Source of the DNA: Massilia horti
GTDB taxonomy: Bacteria; Pseudomonadota; Gammaproteobacteria; Burkholderiales; Burkholderiaceae_D
DNA length: 38,303 nt
Assembly (NCBI RefSeq): GCF_004614195.1
Contig: NZ_SPUM01000048.1
Span: 1 to 38,303, forward strand
Direction of reading: 5' to 3'
The notes beneath the pieces were generated by a model. The model saw only the letters and a program-made list of their open reading frames with translations. It was not told the DNA's origin and did not search any database. Positions 10,424-17,931 of the stretch are shown in pieces. The first letter of the stretch is position 1, and each line of letters begins with the position of its first letter. The position numbers and the translations under genes were made by a program.

Positions 10424-12976
10424 ATGTTCCGGTCGCTCGGCGCCCTGACACGCTGGCTGCTGTTGAGCGAATGGCGCGCGCACCCGCTGCGCGCCGTCGT
10501 CGCGATTGCCGCCATCGCGGTGGGTGTCGCGATGGGCTTTGCCATCCACCTTATCAACGCCGCCGCATTCAATGAATTCTCGGCCGCGATCAAAAGCCTC
10601 GCCGGACAGGCCGACGTCCAGGTCACCGGCCGCGAGGCGCTGTTCGACGAATCGGTCTACCCGCGCCTGGCCCGGCACGAGGCAGTAGCACTGGCCTCGC
10701 CGGTGCTCGAGGTGGACGCGGCCATCCCGGGCCTGAAAGGCAGCCTCAAGATCATCGGGCTCGACGCCTTCAGGGCTGCCGGCATCTCGCCTGACCTGCT
10801 CGGTGTGGCGGGACAGGGCCGCCAGATCGATGTGCTGCGCGAAGACACCGTGTTCCTGTCGCCCGCCGCCCAAGCCTGGACCGGCAAGCGCCCGGGCGAT
10901 ACGCTGCGGCTGCGCGCCGGCACACATGACTTTGAGCTGCGCGTGGCCGGGCCAGTGGCGCACGCGCGCGCCGGCCAGCGCATCGGCGTGATGGACATCG
11001 GCGCCGCGCAGTGGCGCTTCGACAAGCTCGGCAAACTCTCGCGCATCGACCTCAAGCTGGCGGAAGGGGTGAACCGCGACGCATTCCAGCGCAAGCTGGC
11101 GGGCGAACTGGAGCGCGACTACCCGGGACGCTTTAACGTCGGCCAGCCCAACGATGCCGACCAGGAGACCCGCAACAACCACCTCTCGCGCGCCTACCGG
11201 GTGAACCTGACCGTGCTCGCGCTGGTAGCCCTGTTCACCGGCGCCTTCCTTGTGTTCTCGACCCAGGCGCTGGCGGTGCTGCGCCGGCGCAGCCAGTTCG
11301 CGCTGCTGCGCGTGCTCGGCATGGAACGCCGCAGCCTGCTGCGTCAAGTGCTGCTGGAAGGCGCGAGCCTGGGACTGGTCGGCGCGCTGCTTGGCATCGG
11401 CGGCGGCTATGCGCTGGCCGCTGCCGCGCTGCGGCTGTTCGGCGGCGACCTGGGCGCCGGCTATTTTTCCGGCGAGCGCCCCAGCGTGCAGTTCGCACCC
11501 TTTGCTGCCGCCGTTTACTTTGCACTCGGCCTGGCCGTCGCTCTGCTGGGCTGCCTCGCCCCCGCGCTCGAAGCGGCCCGCGCCAAGCCCGCCATCGCGC
11601 TCAAGTCTGGCGCCGACGAATCCGCGCTCGCGGGCCTGGCCCGTGCATGGCCCGCTCTGCTGGCGATCGCCGTCGCAGTGCTGTTCACCTTCGCCCCGCC
11701 GGTGTTCGAGCTGCCCCTGTTCGGCTACCTGGCGATCGCGCTGCTGCTGGTCGGCGGCATCGGCCTGATGCCGCGCCTGGCGCGCGACGTGTTCCGGCTG
11801 ATGAACCGCGCCCTGCAACGCCGCACCGGGCACTACCCGGTACTCTCGCTCGCGCTCGCGCGCCTGGCCAATGCCCCCGGCCAGGCTGCCATCGGACTGG
11901 GCGGGGTGCTGGCCAGCTTCAGCCTGATGGTCGCGATGGGCATCATGGTGGCGAGCTTTCGAATTTCAGTGGACCACTGGATGCTGCACATCCTGCCCGC
12001 CGACCTGTACCTGCGCACCGCGAGCGGCGGAAATACTGCGGGACTGGGCGAGGCCGAACAGGCTGCGATCGCGGCCACCCCGGGAGTGGCGCAGGCCAGG
12101 TTCCTGCGCACCCGGCCGCTGTCACTGGAGGCAGATCGCCCGAACGTCACGCTGATCGCGCGCGACATCGACGCGCACGATCCCGGCAAGCTGCTCGACC
12201 TGGTCGGGGCCGGCGCAACGGTGCCCCACGGCGCCCGGCCGGCCTGGGTATCGGAGGCGATGGTGGACCTGTACGGCGCACGGGTCGGCCACACGTTGCG
12301 CCTTCCGCTGGGCGGCCAGAGCGCCGAGTTTTTCGTCGCCGGGGTGTGGCGCGACTACGCCAACCAGAGTGGCTCGGTGGTCGTGCGGCTCCCGGACTAT
12401 CGCGCTCTGACCGGCGAACGGCAAGTGACCGACGCCGCGCTCTGGACCGCCCCTGGCACCAGCGTCGACCAATTGGTGCAGCGGCTGCGCGCCCTGCAGT
12501 TCGGCCCGGCCCTGCAGTTCGCGAGCCCGGGCGAAATCCGCGACGCGAGCCTCAAAATCTTCGACCGCAGCTTCGCCGTGACCTACCTGCTCGAAGCGAT
12601 CGCAATCGCCATCGGCTTGAGCGGCGTGGCAGCGACCTTCTCGGCCCAGACGCTGTCGCGCGCGAAGGAATTCGGCATGCTGCGCCACGTCGGGGTCACA
12701 CGCGGCCAGGTGCTGCGCATCCTCGCTCTCGAAGGCGGCCTGTTGACCGCGCTGGGCGTGGCCTGCGGCTTCGCGCTTGGGCTGGTCATCAGCCTGGTCC
12801 TGGTATTCGTCATCAACCCGCAGTCGTTCCACTGGACCATGCAGCTGCACCTTCCCCTTCCCCTGCTCGCCGCCGTCGCCGCGGTGCTGGTGGCCGCTTC
12901 GATCGCCACCGCGCTGGTGTCCGGGCGCTTTGCGTTGACCGGCGGCCCGGTGCGCGCGGTCAGGGAGGACTGGTAA
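10424..12976 (+). CDS. ABC transporter permease with two FtsX domains
   Basis: An 850-residue inner-membrane permease of the MacB/LolC-E class. An N-terminal span (about 23-46) is followed by a periplasmic domain to about 255. A first FtsX block (about 260-390) includes VLRRRSQFALLRVLGMERR. Central spans and a second periplasmic domain follow, then a second FtsX block near 725-845 with LSRAKEFGMLRHVGVTRGQ. Such permeases work with a cytoplasmic ATPase to move lipids or lipoproteins or to drive periplasmic motion. No matching ATPase gene adjoins it here, although the companion AttH-like gene does. ATG 10424 is chosen because AGGGAGAG lies just upstream. Confidence 0.88.
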   Translation: MFRSLGALTRWLLLSEWRAHPLRAVVAIAAIAVGVAMGFAIHLINAAAFNEFSAAIKSLAGQADVQVTGREALFDESVYPRLARHEAVALASPVLEVDAAIPGLKGSLKIIGLDAFRAAGISPDLLGVAGQGRQIDVLREDTVFLSPAAQAWTGKRPGDTLRLRAGTHDFELRVAGPVAHARAGQRIGVMDIGAAQWRFDKLGKLSRIDLKLAEGVNRDAFQRKLAGELERDYPGRFNVGQPNDADQETRNNHLSRAYRVNLTVLALVALFTGAFLVFSTQALAVLRRRSQFALLRVLGMERRSLLRQVLLEGASLGLVGALLGIGGGYALAAAALRLFGGDLGAGYFSGERPSVQFAPFAAAVYFALGLAVALLGCLAPALEAARAKPAIALKSGADESALAGLARAWPALLAIAVAVLFTFAPPVFELPLFGYLAIALLLVGGIGLMPRLARDVFRLMNRALQRRTGHYPVLSLALARLANAPGQAAIGLGGVLASFSLMVAMGIMVASFRISVDHWMLHILPADLYLRTASGGNTAGLGEAEQAAIAATPGVAQARFLRTRPLSLEADRPNVTLIARDIDAHDPGKLLDLVGAGATVPHGARPAWVSEAMVDLYGARVGHTLRLPLGGQSAEFFVAGVWRDYANQSGSVVVRLPDYRALTGERQVTDAALWTAPGTSVDQLVQRLRALQFGPALQFASPGEIRDASLKIFDRSFAVTYLLEAIAIAIGLSGVAATFSAQTLSRAKEFGMLRHVGVTRGQVLRILALEGGLLTALGVACGFALGLVISLVLVFVINPQSFHWTMQLHLPLPLLAAVAAVLVAASIATALVSGRFALTGGPVRAVREDW

Positions 12977-14046
12977 TGCGCATCCTGTCCGCGCTCCTGC
13001 TGCTGTTCGCGTGCGCGCTTTGCAGTGCCGCTGGCCCCGTCTATCCGCCGGTCACGCCCGTCCACGCGCTGGACTTCCCGTCCGACTTCGGCGCGCACCC
13101 CGCCTTTCGCACCGAATGGTGGTACGTCACCGGCTGGTTAAAAACGAAGGGCGGCAAGCCACTCGGCTTTCAGGTCACGTTCTTCCGCAGCCGGCCCGAG
13201 ATCGACCAGTCCAACCCGAGCGCGTTCGCGCCCAAGCAGCTGATCATCGGCCACGCGGCCCTGTCCGACCCGGGCGTGGGCCGCCTGGTGCACGACCAGC
13301 GCAGCGCGCGCGAAGGCTTCGGACTGGCGTACGCCAAAACCGGCGACACCGACATCAGGGCGGGCGACTGGACCATGGTGCGCCTGGCAGACGGCCGCTA
13401 CCAGGTCGGCGTGCGCGGGCGCGAGCTCACGCTCGACCTGGTCCTCGCGCCAACCCAGCCGCCACTGATACAAGGCGAGCACGGCTACTCGCGCAAGGGG
13501 CCGCGTCCGGAATACGCGAGCTACTACTACAGCCAGCCGCAGCTTGCGGTGCGCGGCACTGTCGCGCACGCCGGCACGCATCCAATAGAGGTCAGCGGCG
13601 ACGCCTGGCTCGACCACGAATGGTCGAGCACCGTCCTGATGCCGCAAGCGGCGGGCTGGGACTGGATCGGCGCGAATCTCGACGACGGCAGCGCGCTCAT
13701 GGCCTTCCAGATCCGTTCGAAACAAGGTGGTAAACTGTGGGCGCACGCAACTGTGCGCGACGCGTCGGGAAAAGTGACGCAATATGCGCCGGACGATGTC
13801 AGCTTCGCACCGCAGGCGCAATGGAAGTCGCCGCGAACCGAAGCCGTTTACCCGGTGGCCACCACGATCACGACAGGCGCCACGCGCTGGCGGATCCAGC
13901 CCCTGCAGCAGGACCAGGAACTCGACTCGCGCCGTTCGACCGGCGCCGTGTACTGGGAAGGCGCGGTGCGGGTCGCGCGCGACGGCGTCCCGGCGGGGCA
14001 CGGCTACCTCGAGCTCACCGGCTACGTCGACCCGATGAAACTGTGA
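12976..14046 (+). CDS. AttH/CrtC-like lipocalin-fold secreted protein
   Basis: A 356-residue protein of the AttH / carotenoid 1,2-hydratase-like family. A Sec signal peptide (about 1-20, MRILSALLLLFACALCSAAG) precedes the double-lipocalin domain, marked by TEWWYVTGWL (near 44), PLGFQVTFFRSR, GPRPEYASYYYSQPQL, WLDHEWSS and WDWIGANLDDGSALMAF. Members are commonly encoded next to FtsX-type permeases, as in the att genes of Agrobacterium, and are thought to handle lipophilic ligands outside the inner membrane. The start codon shares one base with the permease stop (TAATG), strongly linking the two. A true carotenoid hydratase role is unlikely without carotenoid genes nearby. Confidence 0.85.
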   Translation: MRILSALLLLFACALCSAAGPVYPPVTPVHALDFPSDFGAHPAFRTEWWYVTGWLKTKGGKPLGFQVTFFRSRPEIDQSNPSAFAPKQLIIGHAALSDPGVGRLVHDQRSAREGFGLAYAKTGDTDIRAGDWTMVRLADGRYQVGVRGRELTLDLVLAPTQPPLIQGEHGYSRKGPRPEYASYYYSQPQLAVRGTVAHAGTHPIEVSGDAWLDHEWSSTVLMPQAAGWDWIGANLDDGSALMAFQIRSKQGGKLWAHATVRDASGKVTQYAPDDVSFAPQAQWKSPRTEAVYPVATTITTGATRWRIQPLQQDQELDSRRSTGAVYWEGAVRVARDGVPAGHGYLELTGYVDPMKL

Positions 14047-14074
14047 ATCACCCAGAACAACAAGCATTGACACG

Positions 14075-15892
14075 ATGACCAACCGCGCCACCAGCAATAA
14101 CGGCTCGGCAGCCGCCCGCCAGGGTACGCTTGCCGCACTCAAGGGCCTGCTCCCGTTCCTGCGGCCCTACGGCCGACAGTTCGCCTTCGCCGGCATCGCG
14201 CTGGTAGTGGCGGCCGCCGCCACCCTCGCGATCCCCTACGCGTTCAAGCAGATGATCGACCTGGGCTTCGGCGCCTCGGCCGGCATCAAGAGCATCCAGC
14301 ACGTGAACCAGACCTTCCTCGCATTGTTCGCGGTGGCGGCGGTGCTGGCGATCGCGACCGCCGCGCGCTTTTACACCGTGTCGTGGCTGGGCGAGCGCGT
14401 CACCGCCGACATCCGCAGCAGCGTCTACCGCCACGTCGTCAACCAGAGCCCGGAATTCTTCGAAACCACCCAGACCGGCGAAGTGCTCTCGCGCCTGACC
14501 ACCGACACCACCCTGATCCAGACCGTGGTCGGCACCAGCATCTCGCTCGCGCTGCGCAACACCCTGCTGTTCGTTGGCGGCCTGGCCATGCTGTTCGTGA
14601 CCAGTCCCACACTCTCGGCGATCATCATTGGCCTGTTGGTGCTGGTGGTGGTGCCGATCGTCCTGTTCGGGCGGCGCGTGCGCACACTCTCGCGCGACTC
14701 GCAGGACCGGATTGCCGACGCCTCGGCGCTGGCTGGCGAAATTCTCAACGCCATGCCCACCGTGCAGGCGTTCACCCACGAGCACCTGGAGGCGAACCGC
14801 TTCAAGAGTTCGGTCGAAGGCGCGTTCCGGACCGCGCTGCGGCGCATCCGGGCACGCGCGCTCCTGACCCTGATCGCGATCGTCCTGGTATTCGGGGCCA
14901 TCGTGTTCGTGCTGTGGCTCGGCGCGCACGCAGTGCTGACCGGATCGATGACCGGCGGCGACCTTGGCCAGTTCATCCTGTACGCATCGATCGTCGCCGG
15001 CGCCATCGGCGCGCTGTCGGAAGTCATGGGCGAAGCCCAGCGCGCCGCCGGCGCCGCGGAACGCCTGCTCGAACTGCTGGCCGTGAGCTCGGACATCCAG
15101 GATCCCGTCCATCCCAAGGCGCTGCCGCCGCGCGGATCGATCGGCGCCGCGGTGGCGCTGCGCGATGTGAGCTTCTCCTACCCCTCGCGCCCCGAGACCG
15201 CTGCGCTGGCGCACCTGTCCTTGTCCGTGCGCCCGGGCGAAACCGTAGCCGTGGTCGGACCATCCGGCGCCGGCAAGAGCACCCTGTTCCAACTGCTGCT
15301 GCGCTTTTACGATCCGCAGGCAGGCGCGATTACACTCGACGGCGTCGACATCCGCGACCTCGACCTGCACACGCTGCGCAGCGCGATCGGCATCGTCCCG
15401 CAGGACACGATCATCTTCTCGGCCGACGCCATGGAAAACATCCGCTACGGCCGCGCCGACGCCACCGATGCCGAAGTCATCGCCGTGGCCAAAATGGCGG
15501 CCGCGCACGAATTCATCGAGCGCCTGCCGCAGGGCTACAAGTCCTTCCTGGGGGAACGCGGCGTGCGCCTGTCGGGCGGCCAGCGGCAGCGCATTGCCAT
15601 CGCCCGCGCGCTGCTCAAGAACCCGCCCCTGCTGCTGCTCGACGAAGCCACCAGCGCGCTTGACGCCGAATCCGAGCGCCTGGTGCAAAGCGCGCTCGAA
15701 GCGGCCATGGTCGGCCGCACCACCCTGATCATCGCGCACCGGCTGGCCACGGTGCAACGCGCCGACCGGATCATCGTGATGGAAGACGGACGTATCGTCG
15801 AAACCGGCACCCACGCCTCCCTGGTCGCACTAGGCGGCGTCTACGCGAACCTGGCGGCACTGCAGTTTCACAACGTGCACGTCGCACACTAA
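14075..15892 (+). CDS. ABCB/MsbA-type exporter (fused membrane and ATPase domains)
   Basis: A 605-residue half-size ABC exporter that would act as a dimer in the inner membrane. The membrane domain (about 25-320) has six spans. The ATPase domain shows Walker A GPSGAGKST (395-403), the Q-loop VPQDT, signature LSGGQRQR (499-506), Walker B LLLLDEATSALD (519-530) and H-loop His555. The wording resembles the multidrug/lipid exporter group rather than a named transporter, so the substrate is unknown. It starts 28 bp after the AttH-like gene with no clear Shine-Dalgarno. Its last 60 codons are duplicated in decayed form at 16831-16998. Confidence 0.9.
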   Translation: MTNRATSNNGSAAARQGTLAALKGLLPFLRPYGRQFAFAGIALVVAAAATLAIPYAFKQMIDLGFGASAGIKSIQHVNQTFLALFAVAAVLAIATAARFYTVSWLGERVTADIRSSVYRHVVNQSPEFFETTQTGEVLSRLTTDTTLIQTVVGTSISLALRNTLLFVGGLAMLFVTSPTLSAIIIGLLVLVVVPIVLFGRRVRTLSRDSQDRIADASALAGEILNAMPTVQAFTHEHLEANRFKSSVEGAFRTALRRIRARALLTLIAIVLVFGAIVFVLWLGAHAVLTGSMTGGDLGQFILYASIVAGAIGALSEVMGEAQRAAGAAERLLELLAVSSDIQDPVHPKALPPRGSIGAAVALRDVSFSYPSRPETAALAHLSLSVRPGETVAVVGPSGAGKSTLFQLLLRFYDPQAGAITLDGVDIRDLDLHTLRSAIGIVPQDTIIFSADAMENIRYGRADATDAEVIAVAKMAAAHEFIERLPQGYKSFLGERGVRLSGGQRQRIAIARALLKNPPLLLLDEATSALDAESERLVQSALEAAMVGRTTLIIAHRLATVQRADRIIVMEDGRIVETGTHASLVALGGVYANLAALQFHNVHVAH

Positions 15893-16051
15893 GCACAGCG
15901 CGCAAATTGTTGACTCGCGGACGCAACAGAATCGTCTGCGTGGCGACATTGCGCGCAGACTCGCACTAGTCTTTCGGCAGAGCCCGCTTAAGCGCTCGCA
16001 GCACGCGCAGCCGGGCCATCCTGATTTTTCGATAACGAAAGCGAGTGCACG

Positions 16052-16660
16052 ATGAAACGCAAACACCTTTACGCTGCCAGCCTGCTGCTCTTTTCCGCGG
16101 CTGCCGCCCGCGCCGAACCGTCCCCTTGGTGGTTCAGCTACACAGGCTTCTACCACGAAGTCACCACCGACAGCGGGCCGCCCATCCCCGGCGAATTCGA
16201 CCCACAACACCAGATCACCGGCTCGTTCCTCGGCGAGGACCTCAACCACGACAACATGATCGACCGCTCCGAAATTTCGATGTTGAAGATCAACGGCCTC
16301 GATTACATTGCCTGCCCCCCTGAACCAGATGACCGCACATGCCGCATCGACTGGTTCTCCTACACCCTGGACGGCGCACTGGACTTTTCGGCATATCTCG
16401 CCACTCACAACGAGCCCACCTCCTTTTACACGTACAGCACAATTGCGACCGGGGACACCCAGCACGATTTTTGGATCGTGGGGCGTGCTGGAGTATGGCG
16501 CAACGACTACTACCGGTGGACGCCTGAGACCGCGTTCACGATCATCCAATCGCCGTTCCCTGAGCCTGGGCAATACGCGATGCTTGCCGCCGGACTGCTC
16601 GCCGCCACAACCTTGCGCACCCGCCGCCAGCGCAAACGCCAGGGGTCAGAGTCGAATTAA
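16052..16660 (+). CDS. PEP-CTERM exported protein with EF-hand loop (copy 1)
   Basis: A 202-residue exported protein of unknown function. It has a Sec signal peptide (1-21, ending AARA), a soluble domain and a C-terminal PEP-CTERM sorting tail: PEP at 170-172, a hydrophobic stretch YAMLAAGLLAATTL, then RTRRQRKR. Such tails are processed by an exosortase (none in this window) and mark exopolysaccharide-associated surface proteins. Residues 63-74 (DLNHDNMIDRSE) match a 12-residue EF-hand calcium loop at positions 1, 3, 5, 8, 9 and 12. Two cysteines (88 and 97) could pair. The last codons (QGSESN) and the stop are supplied by the repeat at 16642. A diverged tandem copy follows. Confidence 0.85.
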   Translation: MKRKHLYAASLLLFSAAAARAEPSPWWFSYTGFYHEVTTDSGPPIPGEFDPQHQITGSFLGEDLNHDNMIDRSEISMLKINGLDYIACPPEPDDRTCRIDWFSYTLDGALDFSAYLATHNEPTSFYTYSTIATGDTQHDFWIVGRAGVWRNDYYRWTPETAFTIIQSPFPEPGQYAMLAAGLLAATTLRTRRQRKRQGSESN

Positions 16661-16702
16661 TCGGAACATTGTCAAATTTCCCAATAAATCGACTCTGACC
16701 CC
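16642..16702. repeat. 61-bp palindromic repeat, copy A
   Basis: Perfect 14-bp terminal inverted repeats GGGGTCAGAGTCGA / TCGACTCTGACCCC flank an AT-rich core with GAACATTGTCAAATTTC. The core can also fold back imperfectly. The repeat overlaps the 3' end of the first PEP-CTERM gene and gives it its stop codon. Confidence 0.85.
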
Positions 16703-16736
16703 AGTTGGGTGTCAGCAAGAGTAGCAAGCAGCAATT

Positions 16737-16797
16737 GGGGTCAGAGTAGAATTAATTGGAACATTGTGAAATTTCCGATTTAATCGACTCTGACCCC
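16737..16797. repeat. 61-bp palindromic repeat, copy B
   Basis: Same family and orientation as copy A, 34 bp downstream, with GGGGTCAGAGT at the left and ATCGACTCTGACCCC at the right. The inner pair AATTGGAA / TTTCCGATTTAA pairs well. The spacer between A and B (AGCAAGAGTAGCAAGCAGC) is mirrored by the spacer between copies C and D. Confidence 0.85.
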
Positions 16798-16832
16798 AGC
16801 CATCCCTGACTCCAGCCATCCCCCAGCCATCC
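16796..16832 (+). repeat. Three copies of CCAGCCATCC at the duplication junction
   Basis: CCAGCCATCC occurs at 16796-16805, 16812-16821 and 16823-16832, exactly between the end of duplication copy 1 and the start of copy 2. The repeats may mark how the junction was made or altered. No other function is seen. Confidence 0.6.
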
Positions 16833-16998
16833 GGTCGCGCCACCCTGGTCATCGCGCACCGACTGGGCACGGTCCAGCGGCCAATCGAGCCATCGCGATC
16901 GAAGACGTACGCATCTTCCAAATCAGCATCCGCGCGTCACTGGTCGCTTGCCAACCTGGCGGCGCTGCAGTGTCTTTACGTGTCGTGCAGAACAATAA
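16831..16998 (+). pseudogene. Decayed 3' fragment of the ABC exporter gene
   Basis: This stretch matches the last 60 or so codons of the exporter at 14075-15892. In frame it reads RATLVIAHRLGTVQR, the H-loop region, after which small insertions and deletions break the frame, while matches continue at base level (ACCTGGCGGC, CTGCAGT, TAAGCACAGCGC). It has no start or ATPase core and cannot be functional. It is the upstream edge of the second copy of the tandem duplication. The remaining bases up to 17158 correspond to the region upstream of the first PEP-CTERM gene, and no separate gene is seen there. Confidence 0.85.
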
Positions 16999-17158
16999 GC
17001 ACAGCGCACTTACTGTTGACTCGCGCATGCAACAGATTCGCCTGCGTGGCGACACCGCACACCGGACCGCACTACTCTTTCAGCAGAGCCCGCTTGAGCG
17101 CTCCCAGCATGCGCATCCGGGCCCATCCCGATTGTCCGATCATGAAAGCGAGTGCGCC

Positions 17159-17758
17159 ATGAAACGCAAACAACTGTACCTTACCGGCCTGCTACTCTTT
17201 TCCGCGGTTGCCGCCCGCGCCGAGCCCTCCCGATGGGAGTTCAGCTACACCGGCTTCCTCCACGAATTCAGCGGCACCGACGCGACACCCATTAGCGAAT
17301 TCGACCCGACACACGTAATCCGCGGCGTCTTCATCGGAGAGGACCTCAACCACGACAACGTGCTCGATCTCTCCGAAATTTCGAAGCTAGTGATCAACAA
17401 CTACGATTACATCGCCTGCCCTCCCGGGCCAGATGACATCAGATGCCGCATCGACCGCTTCTCCTTCGCCCTGGATGGAGGGCTCGACTTTTCGATTTAC
17501 CGCGGCGGGCGCGAGCCGCCGCTGGCCTATTACTGGGAGAACACGTTCGAGACAGGTAACGCCGAGCACTTCTTTTCAATCTTTGCACGCGCCGGAGTCT
17601 CGTGGGACACCTACTACCGCTGGACGCCGGAGACCGCGTTCACCATCCAATCGGTGGTCCCGGAACCTGGGCAATACGCGATGCTTGCCGCCGGCCTGCT
17701 CGCCGCCACAGGCCTGCGCACCCGCCGCCAGCGTAAAAGCCTGGGGTCAGGTTCGTAA
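17159..17758 (+). CDS. PEP-CTERM exported protein with EF-hand loop (copy 2)
   Basis: A 199-residue paralogue of the protein at 16052, roughly 60% identical by eye. The signal peptide (1-21, ending AARA), EF-hand-like loop DLNHDNVLDLSE (62-73), paired cysteines (87 and 96), the box TYYRWTPETAFTI and the PEP-CTERM tail (PEP 168-170, then YAMLAAGLLAATGL and RTRRQRK) are all kept. The middle section (about 115-150) has diverged most. The start at 17159 aligns with copy 1; the frame is open 63 codons further upstream, but that part is untranslated in copy 1. The final GSGS and the stop come from a partial GGGGTCAG repeat. Confidence 0.83.
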   Translation: MKRKQLYLTGLLLFSAVAARAEPSRWEFSYTGFLHEFSGTDATPISEFDPTHVIRGVFIGEDLNHDNVLDLSEISKLVINNYDYIACPPGPDDIRCRIDRFSFALDGGLDFSIYRGGREPPLAYYWENTFETGNAEHFFSIFARAGVSWDTYYRWTPETAFTIQSVVPEPGQYAMLAAGLLAATGLRTRRQRKSLGSGS

Positions 17759-17765
17759 ACTCGCT

Positions 17766-17825
17766 GGGGTCAGAGTGGAATTATTCGGAACATTATTAAA
17801 TTTCCCAATAAATCTACTCTGACCC
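17766..17825. repeat. Palindromic repeat, copy C (60 bp)
   Basis: Same family as the repeats at 16642 and 16737, with worn ends (GGGGTCAGAGTGGA and TCTACTCTGACCC). It corresponds to copy A in the second half of the tandem duplication. A further partial left end (GGGGTCAGGTTCG) lies just upstream, at the stop codon of the PEP-CTERM gene. Confidence 0.8.
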
Positions 17826-17860
17826 TGGTTCCGTTATAACAAAAGTAGCAAAAAGCAATC

Positions 17861-17921
17861 GGGGTCAGAGTCGAATTGATCGGAACATTGTAAAATTTCC
17901 GATTTAATCGACTCTGACCCC
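17861..17921. repeat. 61-bp palindromic repeat, copy D
   Basis: Perfect termini GGGGTCAGAGTCGA / TCGACTCTGACCCC. It ends ten bases before the threonine-aldolase start codon, so that gene's leader, and possibly its promoter, must lie within or upstream of this hairpin. Confidence 0.85.
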
Positions 17922-17931
17922 ACTTTAGAAG

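Larger units (their letters stand above)
15703..17921. repeat. Tandem segmental duplication of about 1.12 kb
   Basis: Copy 1 (about 15703-16797) and copy 2 (about 16827-17921) align in the same order: 3' end of the ABC exporter, about 150 bp of upstream sequence, a PEP-CTERM gene, and a pair of 61-bp palindromic repeats separated by about 35 bp. Matching landmarks lie about 1,105-1,120 bp apart (CACCCTGATC at 15721 with CACCCTGGTC at 16841; the two start codons at 16052 and 17159). Copy 2 has diverged, and its exporter fragment no longer reads through. Confidence 0.85.

Noticed and set aside
12976..13040. Lipoprotein signal for the AttH-like protein.
   Set aside because: Cysteines occur in the signal region, but neither is preceded by an acceptable lipobox. 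A normal Sec signal is the simpler reading.
15935..15955. Sigma-54 promoter (TGGC...TTGC) upstream of the first PEP-CTERM gene.
   Set aside because: The GG and GC elements in TGGCGACATTGC are 9 bases apart instead of the required 12, and the duplicated copy does not keep the GC element.
16970..17158. An N-terminal extension of the second PEP-CTERM protein by 63 residues.
   Set aside because: The same region in the first duplication copy is untranslated, and the extension would bury the signal peptide. The start at 17159 aligns with copy 1.
16642..17921. Insertion sequence with transposase.
   Set aside because: Only short hairpins with inverted ends are present; no transposase-like frame lies between or near them.
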